From: CAWFFV01 sp963814985
GTDB lineage: Bacteria > Chloroflexota > Ktedonobacteria > Ktedonobacterales > Ktedonobacteraceae
NCBI GenBank assembly: GCA_963814985.1
Contig: CAWFFV010000031.1
Location: forward strand, 62,001-126,000
Length of the DNA: 64,000 nucleotides
Direction: 5' to 3'
The translations under genes were made by a program, and so were the position numbers. Positions 20,251 to 29,475 of the stretch are shown here, piece by piece (position 1 is the stretch's first letter; each line of letters opens with the position of its first letter). The notes beneath the pieces were generated by a model. The model saw nothing but the letters and a program-made list of their open reading frames with translations, was not told where the DNA came from and ran no database searches.

Positions 20251-21375
20251 ATGGCCATGGACAGAGACTTTGAATCACAAACACAAGTGGGGAAAGACTA
20301 CAGAGCCACGTTGCCCAAATGGCGTCAGCCTCTGTTCGGTTATGTCGCCGTGCTTCCCCTTTTCTTTGTGGCTGTGATCATTACACTCTCTATCAGGCAA
20401 ATACAAACCTCTCTCATTCTTCCAGATGCCTTTTTTTCTGTTATTTTGATGCTTGTTGCATTTCTTTGGGGAATAGGCCCTACCGTTTTTATGCTCATAC
20501 TGGTTCTTGGCTGTATCGATTACCTTTTTATTGCTCCTCGTGAAAACTGGACCGTTGCAAGCTGGCTAGATACCCTTCAATTAGTCTTCTGTGGTCTGAC
20601 TGGTCTGCTGCTGATAGCAATCATCACCCAGCGCGAGCATGCTCGTATGAAGGCATTCGTTGCTGATAAGTGGAAGGCACTCAGCCAAACAAAAGATCGT
20701 TTTCTTGCTATCGCATCGCATGAATTGAAGACCCCTGTAACGATCATACGTGCTCAAGCTCAACTCGCACGTCGGAGCCTCGTGAAACAGAAGGAAAAGG
20801 GATTGAATACAGAGGTGCTTCTCCAGTCTTTGCAGGGCATTGATGAGCAAACTGGTCGCCTCACCACCTTAATTAATGACCTACTTGATGTCAATAGGCT
20901 CCAGACAGGCGAGGTTACATTAAAGAGACAGCCATCCAATCTGAACGAAATCTGCCAGAAAGCTGTAGAACAGCAGGTTCTCCTCACAAAGCGGCAAATC
21001 CCGCTCGATATTCCTCCGCTCCCGATAGAGATAGCTGTAGATAGCAATCGCCTGGCTCAGGTGATCACCAATGTTCTGGGCAACGCCATCAAATATTCAC
21101 CAGAAGAGAGACCAGTAGAGATATCTGTCAGCCAGAATACTAAGCATGCACTTGTGCAGGTGCGTGATTATGGAGATGGGATTTCAAAGGAACACCTACC
21201 ACATATTTTTGAGATGTTTTACCGAACTCCAAATATGCGAGCATCTTCCACAAGAGGGTTTGGTCTCGGCCTGGCGATTGCGAAGGAAATTGTTGAGTTA
21301 CACAATGGCCGCATCTGGTGTGAGTCGGAACAAGGTCAGGGTAGTACTTTTTTTATAGAGCTTCCCCTCAAGTAA
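20251..21375 (+). CDS. Membrane sensor histidine kinase with DUF4118-like input
   Basis: 374 residues. Three or four N-terminal hydrophobic segments (residues ~30-125) resemble the KdpD-type DUF4118 membrane bundle. Then comes HisKA with RFLAIASHELKTPVTII (phospho-His), followed by HATPase_c: N-box NVLGNAIKYSPE, G1 VRDYGDGIS, F/G2 TRGFGLGLAIAKEI. No dedicated response regulator is nearby, so the partner is unknown. The small gap after recQ (20161-20250) allows co-transcription. Confidence 0.88.
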   Translation: MAMDRDFESQTQVGKDYRATLPKWRQPLFGYVAVLPLFFVAVIITLSIRQIQTSLILPDAFFSVILMLVAFLWGIGPTVFMLILVLGCIDYLFIAPRENWTVASWLDTLQLVFCGLTGLLLIAIITQREHARMKAFVADKWKALSQTKDRFLAIASHELKTPVTIIRAQAQLARRSLVKQKEKGLNTEVLLQSLQGIDEQTGRLTTLINDLLDVNRLQTGEVTLKRQPSNLNEICQKAVEQQVLLTKRQIPLDIPPLPIEIAVDSNRLAQVITNVLGNAIKYSPEERPVEISVSQNTKHALVQVRDYGDGISKEHLPHIFEMFYRTPNMRASSTRGFGLGLAIAKEIVELHNGRIWCESEQGQGSTFFIELPLK

Positions 21376-21384
21376 TGGCTCAAT

Positions 21385-21638
21385 GCTTTTCTGTACCGCG
21401 ATTGCCACTGTCTCGTGAACGATATAATTTAGTGCATCTTAGCTAATTTTTCAGGATTGCCTAAGAGTTTTGTTTTCCGGTTGTCTGACAACTTCTCATA
21501 AGCGGTATCTGTAGGAGCAAAGAAGGTAAAAGGGCCATATCCACTAAGGACATCGGCAAGTCCGTTTACAGACTCGATTCCTTTGACAAATTTGCTTAAT
21601 GAGCTTTCGGTACGTGCGCTTTCCAAGATGTTCGCCAT
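21385..21638 (-). pseudogene. Fasciclin gene copy 1, internally deleted
   Basis: Begins exactly like the gene at 24570 (MANILESARTESSLSKF; AGGAGG upstream) and matches it closely through KLLGNPEKLAK. There a deletion of roughly 150-170 bases joins it to the sequence encoding DALNYVVHET, out of frame, so translation stops at 21429 after 69 residues. The remaining homology runs to about 21385 on the far side of the deletion. The duplicated block also includes about 200 bases upstream. A FAS1 domain missing its second half would not fold. Confidence 0.85.
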
Positions 21639-21912
21639 GTGATAGTTTTCCTCCTGAAAAAATAAGAGAAAGCAACAAAAGTGAGAAGACCCGTTGTCTT
21701 CTTTGCAAACACGTTTCAAATGAAGACAAGGATACAAACTCTTGCTCGTCAAGCCTTTATTTTCCTGGATAGTCGGATCTTCTTGAAGAGCACAAGAACA
21801 GAGTTTTTCGATAGTGGAGTTACTGAGACGAGCAAAACATTCTTCATAAGCCTGAGCAGGCTTGTATCGCCACATCTTTTTCTAAAGTAGTGACTCGATA
21901 TGTCTTTTGTGC

Positions 21913-22031
21913 TATCCTTATCATCGTTTCAAGGCCATTCGCGATAATAAGATTTTTGTTATTATCGCTAACGATAATAAGGCCAAAAATTTTATCCTTA
22001 TCATCGTTTTAAGGCTATTCCCGATAATAAG
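21913..22031 (+). promoter_or_regulatory. Array of CGATAATAAG/CTTATCATCG elements upstream of fic
   Basis: Two 39-base direct repeats, 21913-21951 and 21993-22031, differ at three positions. Each begins with CTTATCATCG and ends with CGATAATAAG, a near-palindrome. Between them lies TTATTATCG-CTAA-CGATAATAA. The array ends just before the AAGGAG ribosome site of fic, so it is a likely operator or promoter region controlling that gene. Confidence 0.6.
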
Positions 22032-22041
22032 GAGTTGTGTC

Positions 22042-23273
22042 ATGGTAGCAAGGGATAATAAGAGTGCAAATTATGATCGTGCAGGTGGTTATGTCGGCCA
22101 AATCGGAGGCTACAAAGCTTTTGTTCCAAAGCCGTTGCCACCTGATCCACCTATTCAATTCGATAGCGAGATGGTTCAGTTACTCTCGCAAGCTGACAGA
22201 GCGCTGGGACGCCTGGATGGTACAAGTGAGATATTACCTAATGCTGATCTCTTTGTTGCTATGTATGTGAGCAAAGAAGCTGTGCTTTCAAGTCAAATTG
22301 AAGGAACCCAGGCTTCTCTCATCGACGTTCTAGCGTTTGAAGCGGATGCTGCTATACCAGAAAATCCGCAAGACATTGAAGAAGTAGTCAATTATATTAA
22401 TGCCCTGAACTATGGTCTGCAACGGCTTCATACCCTTCCGCTTTCGCTACGTCTCATTCGTGAGATTCATGATCTTTTGCTCAAGGAGTACGAGGAGCTA
22501 ATCGTCAGCCTGGTGAATTCCGTACTTCGCAAAATTGGATTGGGCATTATGGAGGCACAATTGAAACTGCTAAGTTCGTGCCTCCATTTCCTGGAGATAT
22601 GAATAGAGCATTAGATCAACTTGAAACATTCATTCATGAAGAAAAGGCACTACCTGTTCTTTTGAAAGTGGGTTTAGTACATGCTCAATTTGAGACTATA
22701 CATCCGTTCCTTGATGGCAACGGACGTATGGGCAGATTGCTTATCACATTTATACTATGTCATGAAGGTATCTTACGAAAACCGTTGCTCTACCTGTCAC
22801 ATTTTTTCAAGCTACACAGGTTAGAGTATTATGATCATCTTCAGAAGGTTCGCGATGAAGGTGATTGGGAGTCATGGCTCAAGTTCTTCTTGCAAGGAGT
22901 AAATGAAGTCGCGCAAGAAGCGACAATTACGGCAAGAAAGATTGTCCAACTGAGAGAAAATCATCGCAATATTCTTGCAACACACTTTTCTCGTTCAGGT
23001 GGATCTCCTTACCAACTACTTGAATACCTGTATCAAAGGCCAGTCATTACAGTTAATGGCGTTGTTCACGTAACTGGTTTAAGCTATGCAAATGCAAATA
23101 GGCTCGTCATGAGGTTTCAAGAACACCGTCTGCTACGTCAGATGGATACATACCAACGCAATAGGCGGTTTATCTATTCTGATTACCTTGCTATGTTTGC
23201 TGATGAGATGCCAAAGAATGATGATGAGATACTTTCACAACATGAAGAAGATCAGACACAGTCTCTGACTTAG
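22042..23273 (+). CDS. Fic family protein (AMPylase-type), frameshifted
   Basis: About 410 residues after repair. The N-terminal Fic_N region contains the autoinhibitory motif SSQIEGTQASL (S-x3-E-G). The Fic core has ETIHPFLDGNGRMGRLL, the complete HxFx[D]GNGRxxR catalytic loop. The C-terminus carries a winged-helix segment (TVNGVVHVTGLSYANANRLV). Fic proteins transfer AMP to Tyr, Ser or Thr. Loss of one A in AAGGAG near 22487 shifts the frame; restoring it gives KGVRGANRQPGEFRTSQNW. The ATG at 22042 follows AAGGAG. Catalytic and inhibitory residues are intact. Confidence 0.88.
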
Positions 23274-23371
23274 AGTGCGCCCGTCCAGTACAACCCCATA
23301 GCTATGGTATAATCAAAACGATGAAGAGGCTCAATGTTTCGACGAACGTGGAGGCGAGGAAAGAAAAACCT

Positions 23372-23950
23372 ATGGCAGTATGGCAGAACGAACACAATGA
23401 ACGAAAAAGCCGTGAAGAATACTTTGCGCTCTTAGAGGCTGATCCTGAACATCGCTACGAATACCTTGATGGCTATATCTACATGATGACAGGAGGTAGC
23501 CCTGACCACTCCATTATTGGGAGCAATATTGGAAGAATTCTCGGCAACTTACTGCAAGGTCGTCGCTGCATTGTGTATAACTCGGATCTTTATGTAGAAT
23601 TATCGGATAACTACCGCATCTGCCCTGATGTAACTGTCAGTTGTGATCTACGAGATCGAGGTGCTAAGGATGCCATCCACTATCCTTGCTTGATCGTAGA
23701 AGTACTCTCTCCCACAACCGAAGCTCGTGACCGGGGAAAAAAATCTTTGCACTATCGTCCCTGTCCAACTATCCAGGAATACCTGCTCATAAACGTTGAT
23801 ACTCCAATCATTGAAGTATTCCGACGTGAAAAAAACGGCTTCTGGTCACTTTACACCCTCGGACAAGAAGACACTATAGAGCTATCCAGCCTTGGTATAC
23901 ACTTTCCTGTTTGGGAGGTTTACCAGAATACTTCTCTTGAAGAAGGATGA
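23372..23950 (+). CDS. Uma2 family (DUF820) nuclease-fold protein
   Basis: 192 residues from the ATG at 23372. The PD-(D/E)xK-like core is visible: RYEYLDGYIYMMTGGSPDH, ICPDVTVSC (Asp) and PCLIVEVLSPTTEARDRGKK (E-x-L/V). Uma2 proteins are widespread in filamentous Cyanobacteria and Chloroflexota in many copies. Their activity is unproven but the fold is that of restriction-like endonucleases. It stands alone between the fic gene and the second fasciclin gene. Confidence 0.85.
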   Translation: MAVWQNEHNERKSREEYFALLEADPEHRYEYLDGYIYMMTGGSPDHSIIGSNIGRILGNLLQGRRCIVYNSDLYVELSDNYRICPDVTVSCDLRDRGAKDAIHYPCLIVEVLSPTTEARDRGKKSLHYRPCPTIQEYLLINVDTPIIEVFRREKNGFWSLYTLGQEDTIELSSLGIHFPVWEVYQNTSLEEG

Positions 23951-24060
23951 AGTGTATCGAATTTGCCTTCTGGACACCCCCTCTGCGTTCCGAGGTTCCA
24001 TCTGATGCCCGTCATGACCAGAAAGGCATGGATCTCGGAACGCATGAAAGGCAGTATACG

Positions 24061-24570
24061 CTACAGGAGCATGAATGGGGGAATAAGCACTTTATCAATG
24101 ACGTGAATAATCCCATTATCCGCCTGAATATTGGGACGTGTAACGTATGCGCCATTGATCTTGATGCTTTTCTGTACCGCGATTGCCACTGTCTCGTGAA
24201 CGACATAATTTAGTGCATCAGTATGAGAAGCAACTGTTTCCTCGCCCAGGGGAACTTCCGAGATATCCGACCATATTTTCAATCGCTGCCCCTCCAGGGT
24301 TTTGAGAAAGAGGCGATCGAGCAGGTCGTCTGTGGTGTACCGGCCCGGCGCGATATGATACTTGAGCAGCTTAGCTAATTTTTCAGGATCTCCTAAGAGT
24401 TTTGTTTTCCGATTGTCTGACAACTTCTCATAAGCGGTGTCTGTAGGGGCAAAGAAGGTAAAGGGGCCATGTCCACTAAGGACATCGGCAAGTCCGTTTA
24501 CAGACTCGATTCCTTTGACAAATTTGCTTAATGAGCTTTCGGTACGTGCGGTTTCCAAGATGTTCGCCAT
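24061..24570 (-). CDS. Fasciclin (FAS1) domain protein, copy 2 (intact)
   Basis: 169 residues, one FAS1 domain. H1 box GPFTFFAPTDTAYEKL (residues ~36-51), central KYHIAPGRYTTDDLL, and H2 box IQADNGIIHVIDKVLIPP. No export signal. The start at 24570 follows AGGAGG. The gene and its upstream region are a near-duplicate of 21385-21880. It is the intact member of the pair. Confidence 0.9.
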   Translation of the reverse strand: MANILETARTESSLSKFVKGIESVNGLADVLSGHGPFTFFAPTDTAYEKLSDNRKTKLLGDPEKLAKLLKYHIAPGRYTTDDLLDRLFLKTLEGQRLKIWSDISEVPLGEETVASHTDALNYVVHETVAIAVQKSIKINGAYVTRPNIQADNGIIHVIDKVLIPPFMLL

Positions 24571-24750
24571 GTGATAGTTTTCCTCCTGAAAAAATAAGAG
24601 AAAACAACAAAAGTGAGAAGACCCGTTGTCTTCATTGCAAACACGTTTCAAATGAAGGCAACGATACAAATTCTTGCTCGTTAAGCCTTTATTTCCCTGG
24701 ATAGTCGTATTTTCTTGAAGAGCACAGGAACAGAGTTTTTCAATAGTAAT

Positions 24751-24807
24751 GAGGGTGATTGGGAGTCATGGCTCAAGTTCTTTTTGTGAGGGGTGAATGA
24801 AGTCGCG
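24751..24807 (+). pseudogene. 57-bp fragment of the fic gene
   Basis: Matches 22857-22913 inside fic at about 51 of 57 bases (GGTGATTGGGAGTCATGGCT and onward to GAAGTCGCG). It carries an in-frame stop. It lies directly beyond the upstream region of fasciclin copy 2, the same relative position that fic occupies beside copy 1. It is therefore the remnant of a duplicated fasciclin-fic block. Confidence 0.85.
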
Positions 24808-24812
24808 TTCTG

Positions 24813-25250
24813 TCATGCATCAGTTTCGCGTGACTGCACTAATGCAGATGTTATCTCTTGGATCGGCTCATGGACACCCTGATCATATGCAGCCTGGGCC
24901 TGCCCAACCTCCTCAATATGATTCTCTGCCCAGGTGCGTAAGGCCCACATCGGCTCGATCAATGAGCGTCCCAAAGTAGTGAGGGAATATTCCACCTGTG
25001 GGGGAACTGTTGGATAGATATCACGTTTTATCAGACCATCGCGCTCCAGGGAACGTAAGGTCCGCGTCAGCATTTTGTTGGAAATCCCATCGATCTGAGC
25101 CAACAGATGGCTGAAGCGTTTTGGTGTCGAACCTTCTTCAAGGGCATAAAACACCAATGCCGTCCATTGATCAGCAATCAGTTCGAGTACACGGCGAGAA
25201 GCACAGGTAGCCGCAAAAATATTGACCTGTGCATTTTTCCTGGTAACCAT
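24813..25250 (-). CDS. HxlR family transcriptional regulator
   Basis: 145 residues, one winged helix of the HxlR/DUF24 type. CASRRVLELIADQWTALVFY opens the domain, with a conserved Cys that senses redox or electrophiles in several members. LEEGSTPKRFSHLLAQIDGISNKMLTRTLR is the recognition region, and DGLIKRDIYPTVPPQVEYSLT the wing. The ATG at 25250 lies inside a palindromic operator and has no Shine-Dalgarno site, so a leaderless mRNA and autoregulation are plausible. Known targets are stress or quinone-reductase genes; here the second operator copy is upstream of a thioredoxin-like gene. Confidence 0.88.
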   Translation of the reverse strand: MVTRKNAQVNIFAATCASRRVLELIADQWTALVFYALEEGSTPKRFSHLLAQIDGISNKMLTRTLRSLERDGLIKRDIYPTVPPQVEYSLTTLGRSLIEPMWALRTWAENHIEEVGQAQAAYDQGVHEPIQEITSALVQSRETDA

Positions 25251-25258
25251 AAGGTTAC
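25243..25258. promoter_or_regulatory. Palindromic operator GTAACC-N4-GGTTAC at hxlR start
   Basis: A perfect 6+6 palindrome overlapping the hxlR start codon. On the minus strand CTGACA and ATAAAG boxes 17 bases apart lie just upstream, placing the operator at the transcription start. With its flank CTTTATCACA it is one base different from 27434-27459. Confidence 0.6.
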
Positions 25259-25418
25259 TTTATCACATCTGTAGCTATGATGTCAGCCCTGAGTGCCCTT
25301 TGCGTGTTTTGGGTGTAGTTCTGCTACCCAATCTGACACCATGGCTTAGCAAGAGCACTTTTCGTCACAACCTTTTTGCCATCATGCAAAAACAAGGGAG
25401 ATAATGAGATTTGCCCCT

Positions 25419-27023
25419 TTATGGTAAGCGCCAGGGCAGCGAGAAGGAGAAAGTGGAACCCTGTCCTTCCGTGCTTTCCACCCACAGCTTTCCCCTATAG
25501 TGTTCAATGATCTGATGCGCGATGAACAGCCCGACACCCAGGCCGGCAGTGGTTCGCTTCTGCTTCCCAGCTACGCGATAGAATCGCTCAAAAACTTTCT
25601 CCTGTTCTGTTATGGGGATGCCGATGCCAAAATCCTGGACGCTGATCGTCAGACTCTCGGCGGCGGAGGTGAGATGGACGATGACTTGCGTTGCCTGCGG
25701 TGAGTATTTCATGGCATTGGTGAGCAGGTTGATCAACACCTGGCTCAGGAGTCCCCGATCTCCGATGATGGTCCCTGGCACGCTTCCTTCGATACTGATC
25801 TGATGCAGGGTACTGGTTTGTTGTAGCTGCTCGACTACCTCGCGCACCAGCGCGTCCATGTCCACTGCCTCCTCTATGAATGTCAGTTTTCCGGCCTGGA
25901 TCTTCGAGAGATCGAGCAGATCCGTAATCAGTCTGGAGAGCCGTTTGATTTGTGTCTCCATTCTGGCAAGCGTATGCAGAGCATGTGGATGGTCAAAGCC
26001 AGCCAACTGTCTCTGGAGCAACTGTGTATAACCCAGCAAACTGGTCAGAGGAGTACGCAACTCGTGGCTGGCCATACTGATAAATTCGTCTTTCCGCTGC
26101 TCCAATGCGTGCCGTTCGGCCACTATCGCTGCCAGAATCAGCATCGTGGCCGCCGTAATCCCCATAAAACTCTGTAAGAAGAGCAACCTGAGCCAAAGGC
26201 TCCCTGAGGAGAATGGGGAGGTACCCTGGATAGTGCCGACAATGGCGAGACAGGCAAAGGCCGCAATGGCAGCGGTGGCACCACGCGGACCAAAGCGCAG
26301 TGATGCCCAGATGAGCGGAGGGAACACTAAGTGGGTGACGGGGTATTCCCAGTGATTTGGACGAAGCAGTCCCTGAAAGACAAAGAGGCCAACTACCAGT
26401 ACGGACATGCTGATGAGGATCAGTTCCGTAAGACGTTTTCGGGAGGATATCGTCTGCGGTTCCACACTCCAGGTGAGGAGAAGTGGAGTGAGCAAGAGTA
26501 GACTCATTATATCTCCGAGCCACCACGTGCTCCAGGTCACAGGCACCGAGGACCAGGTGATGACTTTACCCAGCAACAGACAGCCCACCCCAAGTGTGGC
26601 ACTGATGAGAGTACTGATGGGAGTGGCTAGCAACACCAGGACCAGTATGTCACGAAGCGAGTCCAGCGTTGGGCGTACCTCCTTACGCTTGAGCAGCGCA
26701 ATACAAACCAGAGCTTCCAGGGTATTGCCAATGCCTATACCAATGGCCACGAGCACGGGTGCTCCCGTGAAGAGGTTGACGAGAAAAGCTCCCAGGGTAA
26801 TCGCTGGCCATAGATCTGTCCCCCACAGGAACAGGGCGGTCACTGCGAGGCCTGAAGGCAACCAGACCAGTGTGGCAAAACCCCTGGCGGCCCCCAGGGA
26901 CAGGCCTAATCGCCCGGTGCCGAAGTAGACAGCAGCCAGAGTGAGCAGCGCGATCCCATATCTGCCCACTATTCTGCTCGGCAGAAGATTGCCTTTCCAC
27001 TTCATCTCCTCTGTTCCCTTCAT
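25419..27023 (-). CDS. MASE1-type membrane sensor histidine kinase
   Basis: 534 residues. Residues ~15-315 hold eight or so hydrophobic segments matching the MASE1 integral-membrane sensor (YFGTGRLGLSL, WLPSGLAVTALFLWG, WWLGDIMSLLLLTPLLL). HisKA follows with EFISMASHELRTPLTSLLGY and HATPase_c with NLLTNAMKYSPQ, QDFGIGIP and GLGVGLFIAHQI. MASE1 ligands are unknown. The ATG at 27023 follows AGGAAAGCG. No response regulator nearby. Confidence 0.9.
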   Translation of the reverse strand: MKGTEEMKWKGNLLPSRIVGRYGIALLTLAAVYFGTGRLGLSLGAARGFATLVWLPSGLAVTALFLWGTDLWPAITLGAFLVNLFTGAPVLVAIGIGIGNTLEALVCIALLKRKEVRPTLDSLRDILVLVLLATPISTLISATLGVGCLLLGKVITWSSVPVTWSTWWLGDIMSLLLLTPLLLTWSVEPQTISSRKRLTELILISMSVLVVGLFVFQGLLRPNHWEYPVTHLVFPPLIWASLRFGPRGATAAIAAFACLAIVGTIQGTSPFSSGSLWLRLLFLQSFMGITAATMLILAAIVAERHALEQRKDEFISMASHELRTPLTSLLGYTQLLQRQLAGFDHPHALHTLARMETQIKRLSRLITDLLDLSKIQAGKLTFIEEAVDMDALVREVVEQLQQTSTLHQISIEGSVPGTIIGDRGLLSQVLINLLTNAMKYSPQATQVIVHLTSAAESLTISVQDFGIGIPITEQEKVFERFYRVAGKQKRTTAGLGVGLFIAHQIIEHYRGKLWVESTEGQGSTFSFSLPWRLP

Positions 27024-27434
27024 CGCTTTCCTCGTTGAGCTTTCCCGTAAGAAACTGGGGCTGAGCCAGTGCTACCTGAACGATGCAATAAATCAGCTTG
27101 TGGACGACGGTGGACCACTGCGAGACGACGTGCTTGCTCAATGAGCGGTTTTTCTTCGATGCCGCTATGCCTCATCCCCTGGATTTTGCAGTAAAAGAAA
27201 AAAGGCGCGTCTGCTTTACAACATATCTCCAAGATTTTGCGCTGAAACGACAGGATTGTTGCATTGTTCATACGTCCTGCCAAAGATACCGTAAGTCCCC
27301 TGATTCTACTACCTGAGGCTGGAAGAGATCAAGCACAACCGCTTTCTATACTTTGCTAGACTGTTGTGGATATATTTTATAGGATTGGCTTGTGGAGCGG
27401 TTCCAGGCTATTGGTTTGTAGCAAAGAATAGTGG

Positions 27435-27450
27435 GTAACCATGAGGTTAC
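27435..27450. promoter_or_regulatory. Second copy of the GTAACC-N4-GGTTAC operator
   Basis: The only clear signal in the 526-base gap 27024-27549. The palindrome and ten flanking bases (CTTTATCACA) repeat the hxlR site with a single A-to-G change in the spacer. It lies about 100 bases upstream of the thioredoxin-like gene. The rest of the gap has no supportable gene. Confidence 0.6.
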
Positions 27451-27549
27451 TTTATCACACTGCTGTCCCTTCTTACAAGTTCTTTCGACACCCGGTATAC
27501 TCCTGATATAAGCAAGATGAAGGGTAACTACTCTCAGGAGAAGAAAAGC

Positions 27550-28254
27550 ATGAGCACATTTCATTGTACCCACTGTGGAAGAGCGATCTTCCATCGTGAT
27601 GCGTTGATCGATACTGTAAACCTTTGGGATCTGACGGAATATCAAGCGACCTGTTATACCATTCGTGAGGCGATTGAGCTAGAGAAACTGACCCGCTATG
27701 ATACATCGTTACATGAGGGTTGGTATTGTTGTCGCTTTATTCTGATGCGCATGGTAACCGATAAATTTGGCACCGGGAGCCAGTTGTTAGTCTATACTGA
27801 CTCGGTTGTTGAAGTCCCTGAAGGATCACAACCACCCCTTTATCAACAAACATATGGGCAAATCAGCCTGACCACCCAGGATTATCATGAGGTGATACAA
27901 GCAAGACAGGCTCCTGATCAGTTTACGGTCGTCAAGTATGGAGCAATCTGGTGTCCCCCCTGCCGATTACTTGATCGAGTCATTGACCAGCTGGTGCGTG
28001 CGAAGAAATTGCCAGAGGTCACCTTCTTCTCGGTGGATGTGGATGAAGAGCCAGCCCTCTTCGCCCAATGGCACGCACAGAGTATTCCCTTTCTGATCTT
28101 CTACCATCAAGGAAAGCAACTCCAGATGGTGAGTCAACAGTATCCAACCGTTGATGGTGGCATTATTGGGGGACTGTTTGCCAATCAGGTGACCTCCTTA
28201 TGCAACGATGCATTACAGCAAGCACGAGCAGATCATCATACTATTCACTGCTAA
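27550..28254 (+). CDS. Thioredoxin-fold protein with N-terminal zinc-ribbon-like region
   Basis: 234 residues. An N-terminal CTHCG motif and later GWYCCRF cysteines suggest metal binding. The C-terminal half is a thioredoxin domain: VVKYGAIWCPPCRLLDRVI has the WCxxC active site, and SIPFLIFYHQG supplies the cis-Pro loop. It is probably a cytosolic disulfide reductase or redox sensor. CAGGAG precedes the ATG at 27550. An HxlR-type operator upstream suggests redox-responsive control. Confidence 0.8.
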   Translation: MSTFHCTHCGRAIFHRDALIDTVNLWDLTEYQATCYTIREAIELEKLTRYDTSLHEGWYCCRFILMRMVTDKFGTGSQLLVYTDSVVEVPEGSQPPLYQQTYGQISLTTQDYHEVIQARQAPDQFTVVKYGAIWCPPCRLLDRVIDQLVRAKKLPEVTFFSVDVDEEPALFAQWHAQSIPFLIFYHQGKQLQMVSQQYPTVDGGIIGGLFANQVTSLCNDALQQARADHHTIHC

Positions 28255-28342
28255 GAAAGAACATAACATTGCGGTCGGAGGATCTTGTACGTTATAATGG
28301 GAAAATAAGAAACGCAACTAAATTTTTTATGCATCTTCTCTT

Positions 28343-28379
28343 TAGGAGTCAAATGTGCAAGAACATATCTTGACTCCTA
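28343..28379 (+). promoter_or_regulatory. Leader hairpin upstream of the DHS-like gene
   Basis: TAGGAGTCAA pairs perfectly with TTGACTCCTA over a 17-base loop in the 5' leader. A TATAAT (-10) lies at 28293-28298. No U tract follows, so this is not a simple terminator; it may be a regulatory or stabilising stem. Confidence 0.5.
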
Positions 28380-28407
28380 CTTAACAATACAGCGAAAAGG
28401 AGATGAA

Positions 28408-29475
28408 ATGGAGAAACGAGCGTTACTACACACTCCTGTACAACATCTAGACATCAAAGCAGTTAATGTTGTCCCACTCATTGAGATGATGAGCCACACA
28501 GCCTTTCAGGCACGTAATTTAGCTCGTGCAGCAACAATTGCTAATACGATGGTTGCTGATACCAACACTACAGTTATTCTTACTCTCGCAGGCAGCCTTG
28601 TTTCGGCAGGACAAAAACATGTTATTTTAGATCTGATGAGAACAAATGCCATAGATGTTCTCGTATCTACAGGCGCTAATATCGTAGATCAAGATTTCTT
28701 TGAGGCCCTTGGTTTTTGCCATTATCAAGGAGAGCCTGCGGCTGACGATAATGCGCTCCGCGAGTTAAGTATAGATCGTATTTATGATACGTATATTGAT
28801 GAAGATTCATTACGTATCTGTGATGACACTATTTGCCAGATAGCTGATACTCTCGATGCTCGCCCATATTCCAGTCGTGAATTCATTCAAGCCATGGGGC
28901 GTTATCTTGATGAGCATCATCCAACAGCAGACAGCATTGTTTTGGAGGCATATCGGCGCTCTATTCCTATCTTCGTTCCAGCTTTCTCTGATTGCTCCGC
29001 AGGATTTGGTTTAATGGCCCATCAAGTGAGTCATCCCGAGCATTCTGTCACTATCGATAGTGTGAAGGATTTCCGAGAATTGACCGCAATCAAGGTGCAG
29101 GCTGGAACGACGGGTTTATTAATGGTTGGAGGAGGAGTGCCTAAGAACTTTGTACAGGATACGGTAGTAGCTGCAGAAATATTGGGGTATCCTGCGCAGA
29201 TGCACAAATATGCAGTACAATTGACCGTTGCAGATGAACGAGATGGAGCACTCTCCGGGTCAACATTGAAAGAGGCACATTCCTGGGGTAAGGTTGCACT
29301 TACTCAGGAGCAAATGGTCTTTGGTGAAGCAACAATAACATTCCCTTTGCTCGCAGGTTATATCTATCATAAAGGCTCCTGGCGCTCTCGCACGACACGT
29401 GAGTGGAACAAGTGGCTTGAAACTAAAGATGCTCAACTTGCCTGGCAGATGGATAAGAGTGCTACGATGGCATAG
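28408..29475 (+). CDS. Deoxyhypusine synthase family protein
   Basis: 355 residues, full length for the family. Key segments: TVILTLAGSLVSAGQKHVI, VLVSTGANIVDQDFFEALG (NAD-binding), SIPIFVPAFSDCSAGFGL, MVGGGVPKNFVQDT, and SGSTLKEAHSWGKV, where the Lys of SWGK is the residue that carries the aminobutyl intermediate. Eukaryotic and archaeal enzymes modify eIF5A/aIF5A with spermidine. Bacteria lack that target, and bacterial homologues are linked to polyamine metabolism such as homospermidine-type synthesis, so the substrate here is uncertain. GGAG precedes the ATG by 5 bases. Confidence 0.88.
   Translation: MEKRALLHTPVQHLDIKAVNVVPLIEMMSHTAFQARNLARAATIANTMVADTNTTVILTLAGSLVSAGQKHVILDLMRTNAIDVLVSTGANIVDQDFFEALGFCHYQGEPAADDNALRELSIDRIYDTYIDEDSLRICDDTICQIADTLDARPYSSREFIQAMGRYLDEHHPTADSIVLEAYRRSIPIFVPAFSDCSAGFGLMAHQVSHPEHSVTIDSVKDFRELTAIKVQAGTTGLLMVGGGVPKNFVQDTVVAAEILGYPAQMHKYAVQLTVADERDGALSGSTLKEAHSWGKVALTQEQMVFGEATITFPLLAGYIYHKGSWRSRTTREWNKWLETKDAQLAWQMDKSATMA

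Noticed and set aside
27020..27283. Minus-strand frame of 87 codons upstream of the MASE1 kinase
   Set aside because: No ribosome site or family resemblance; arginine-rich shadow of a non-coding gap.
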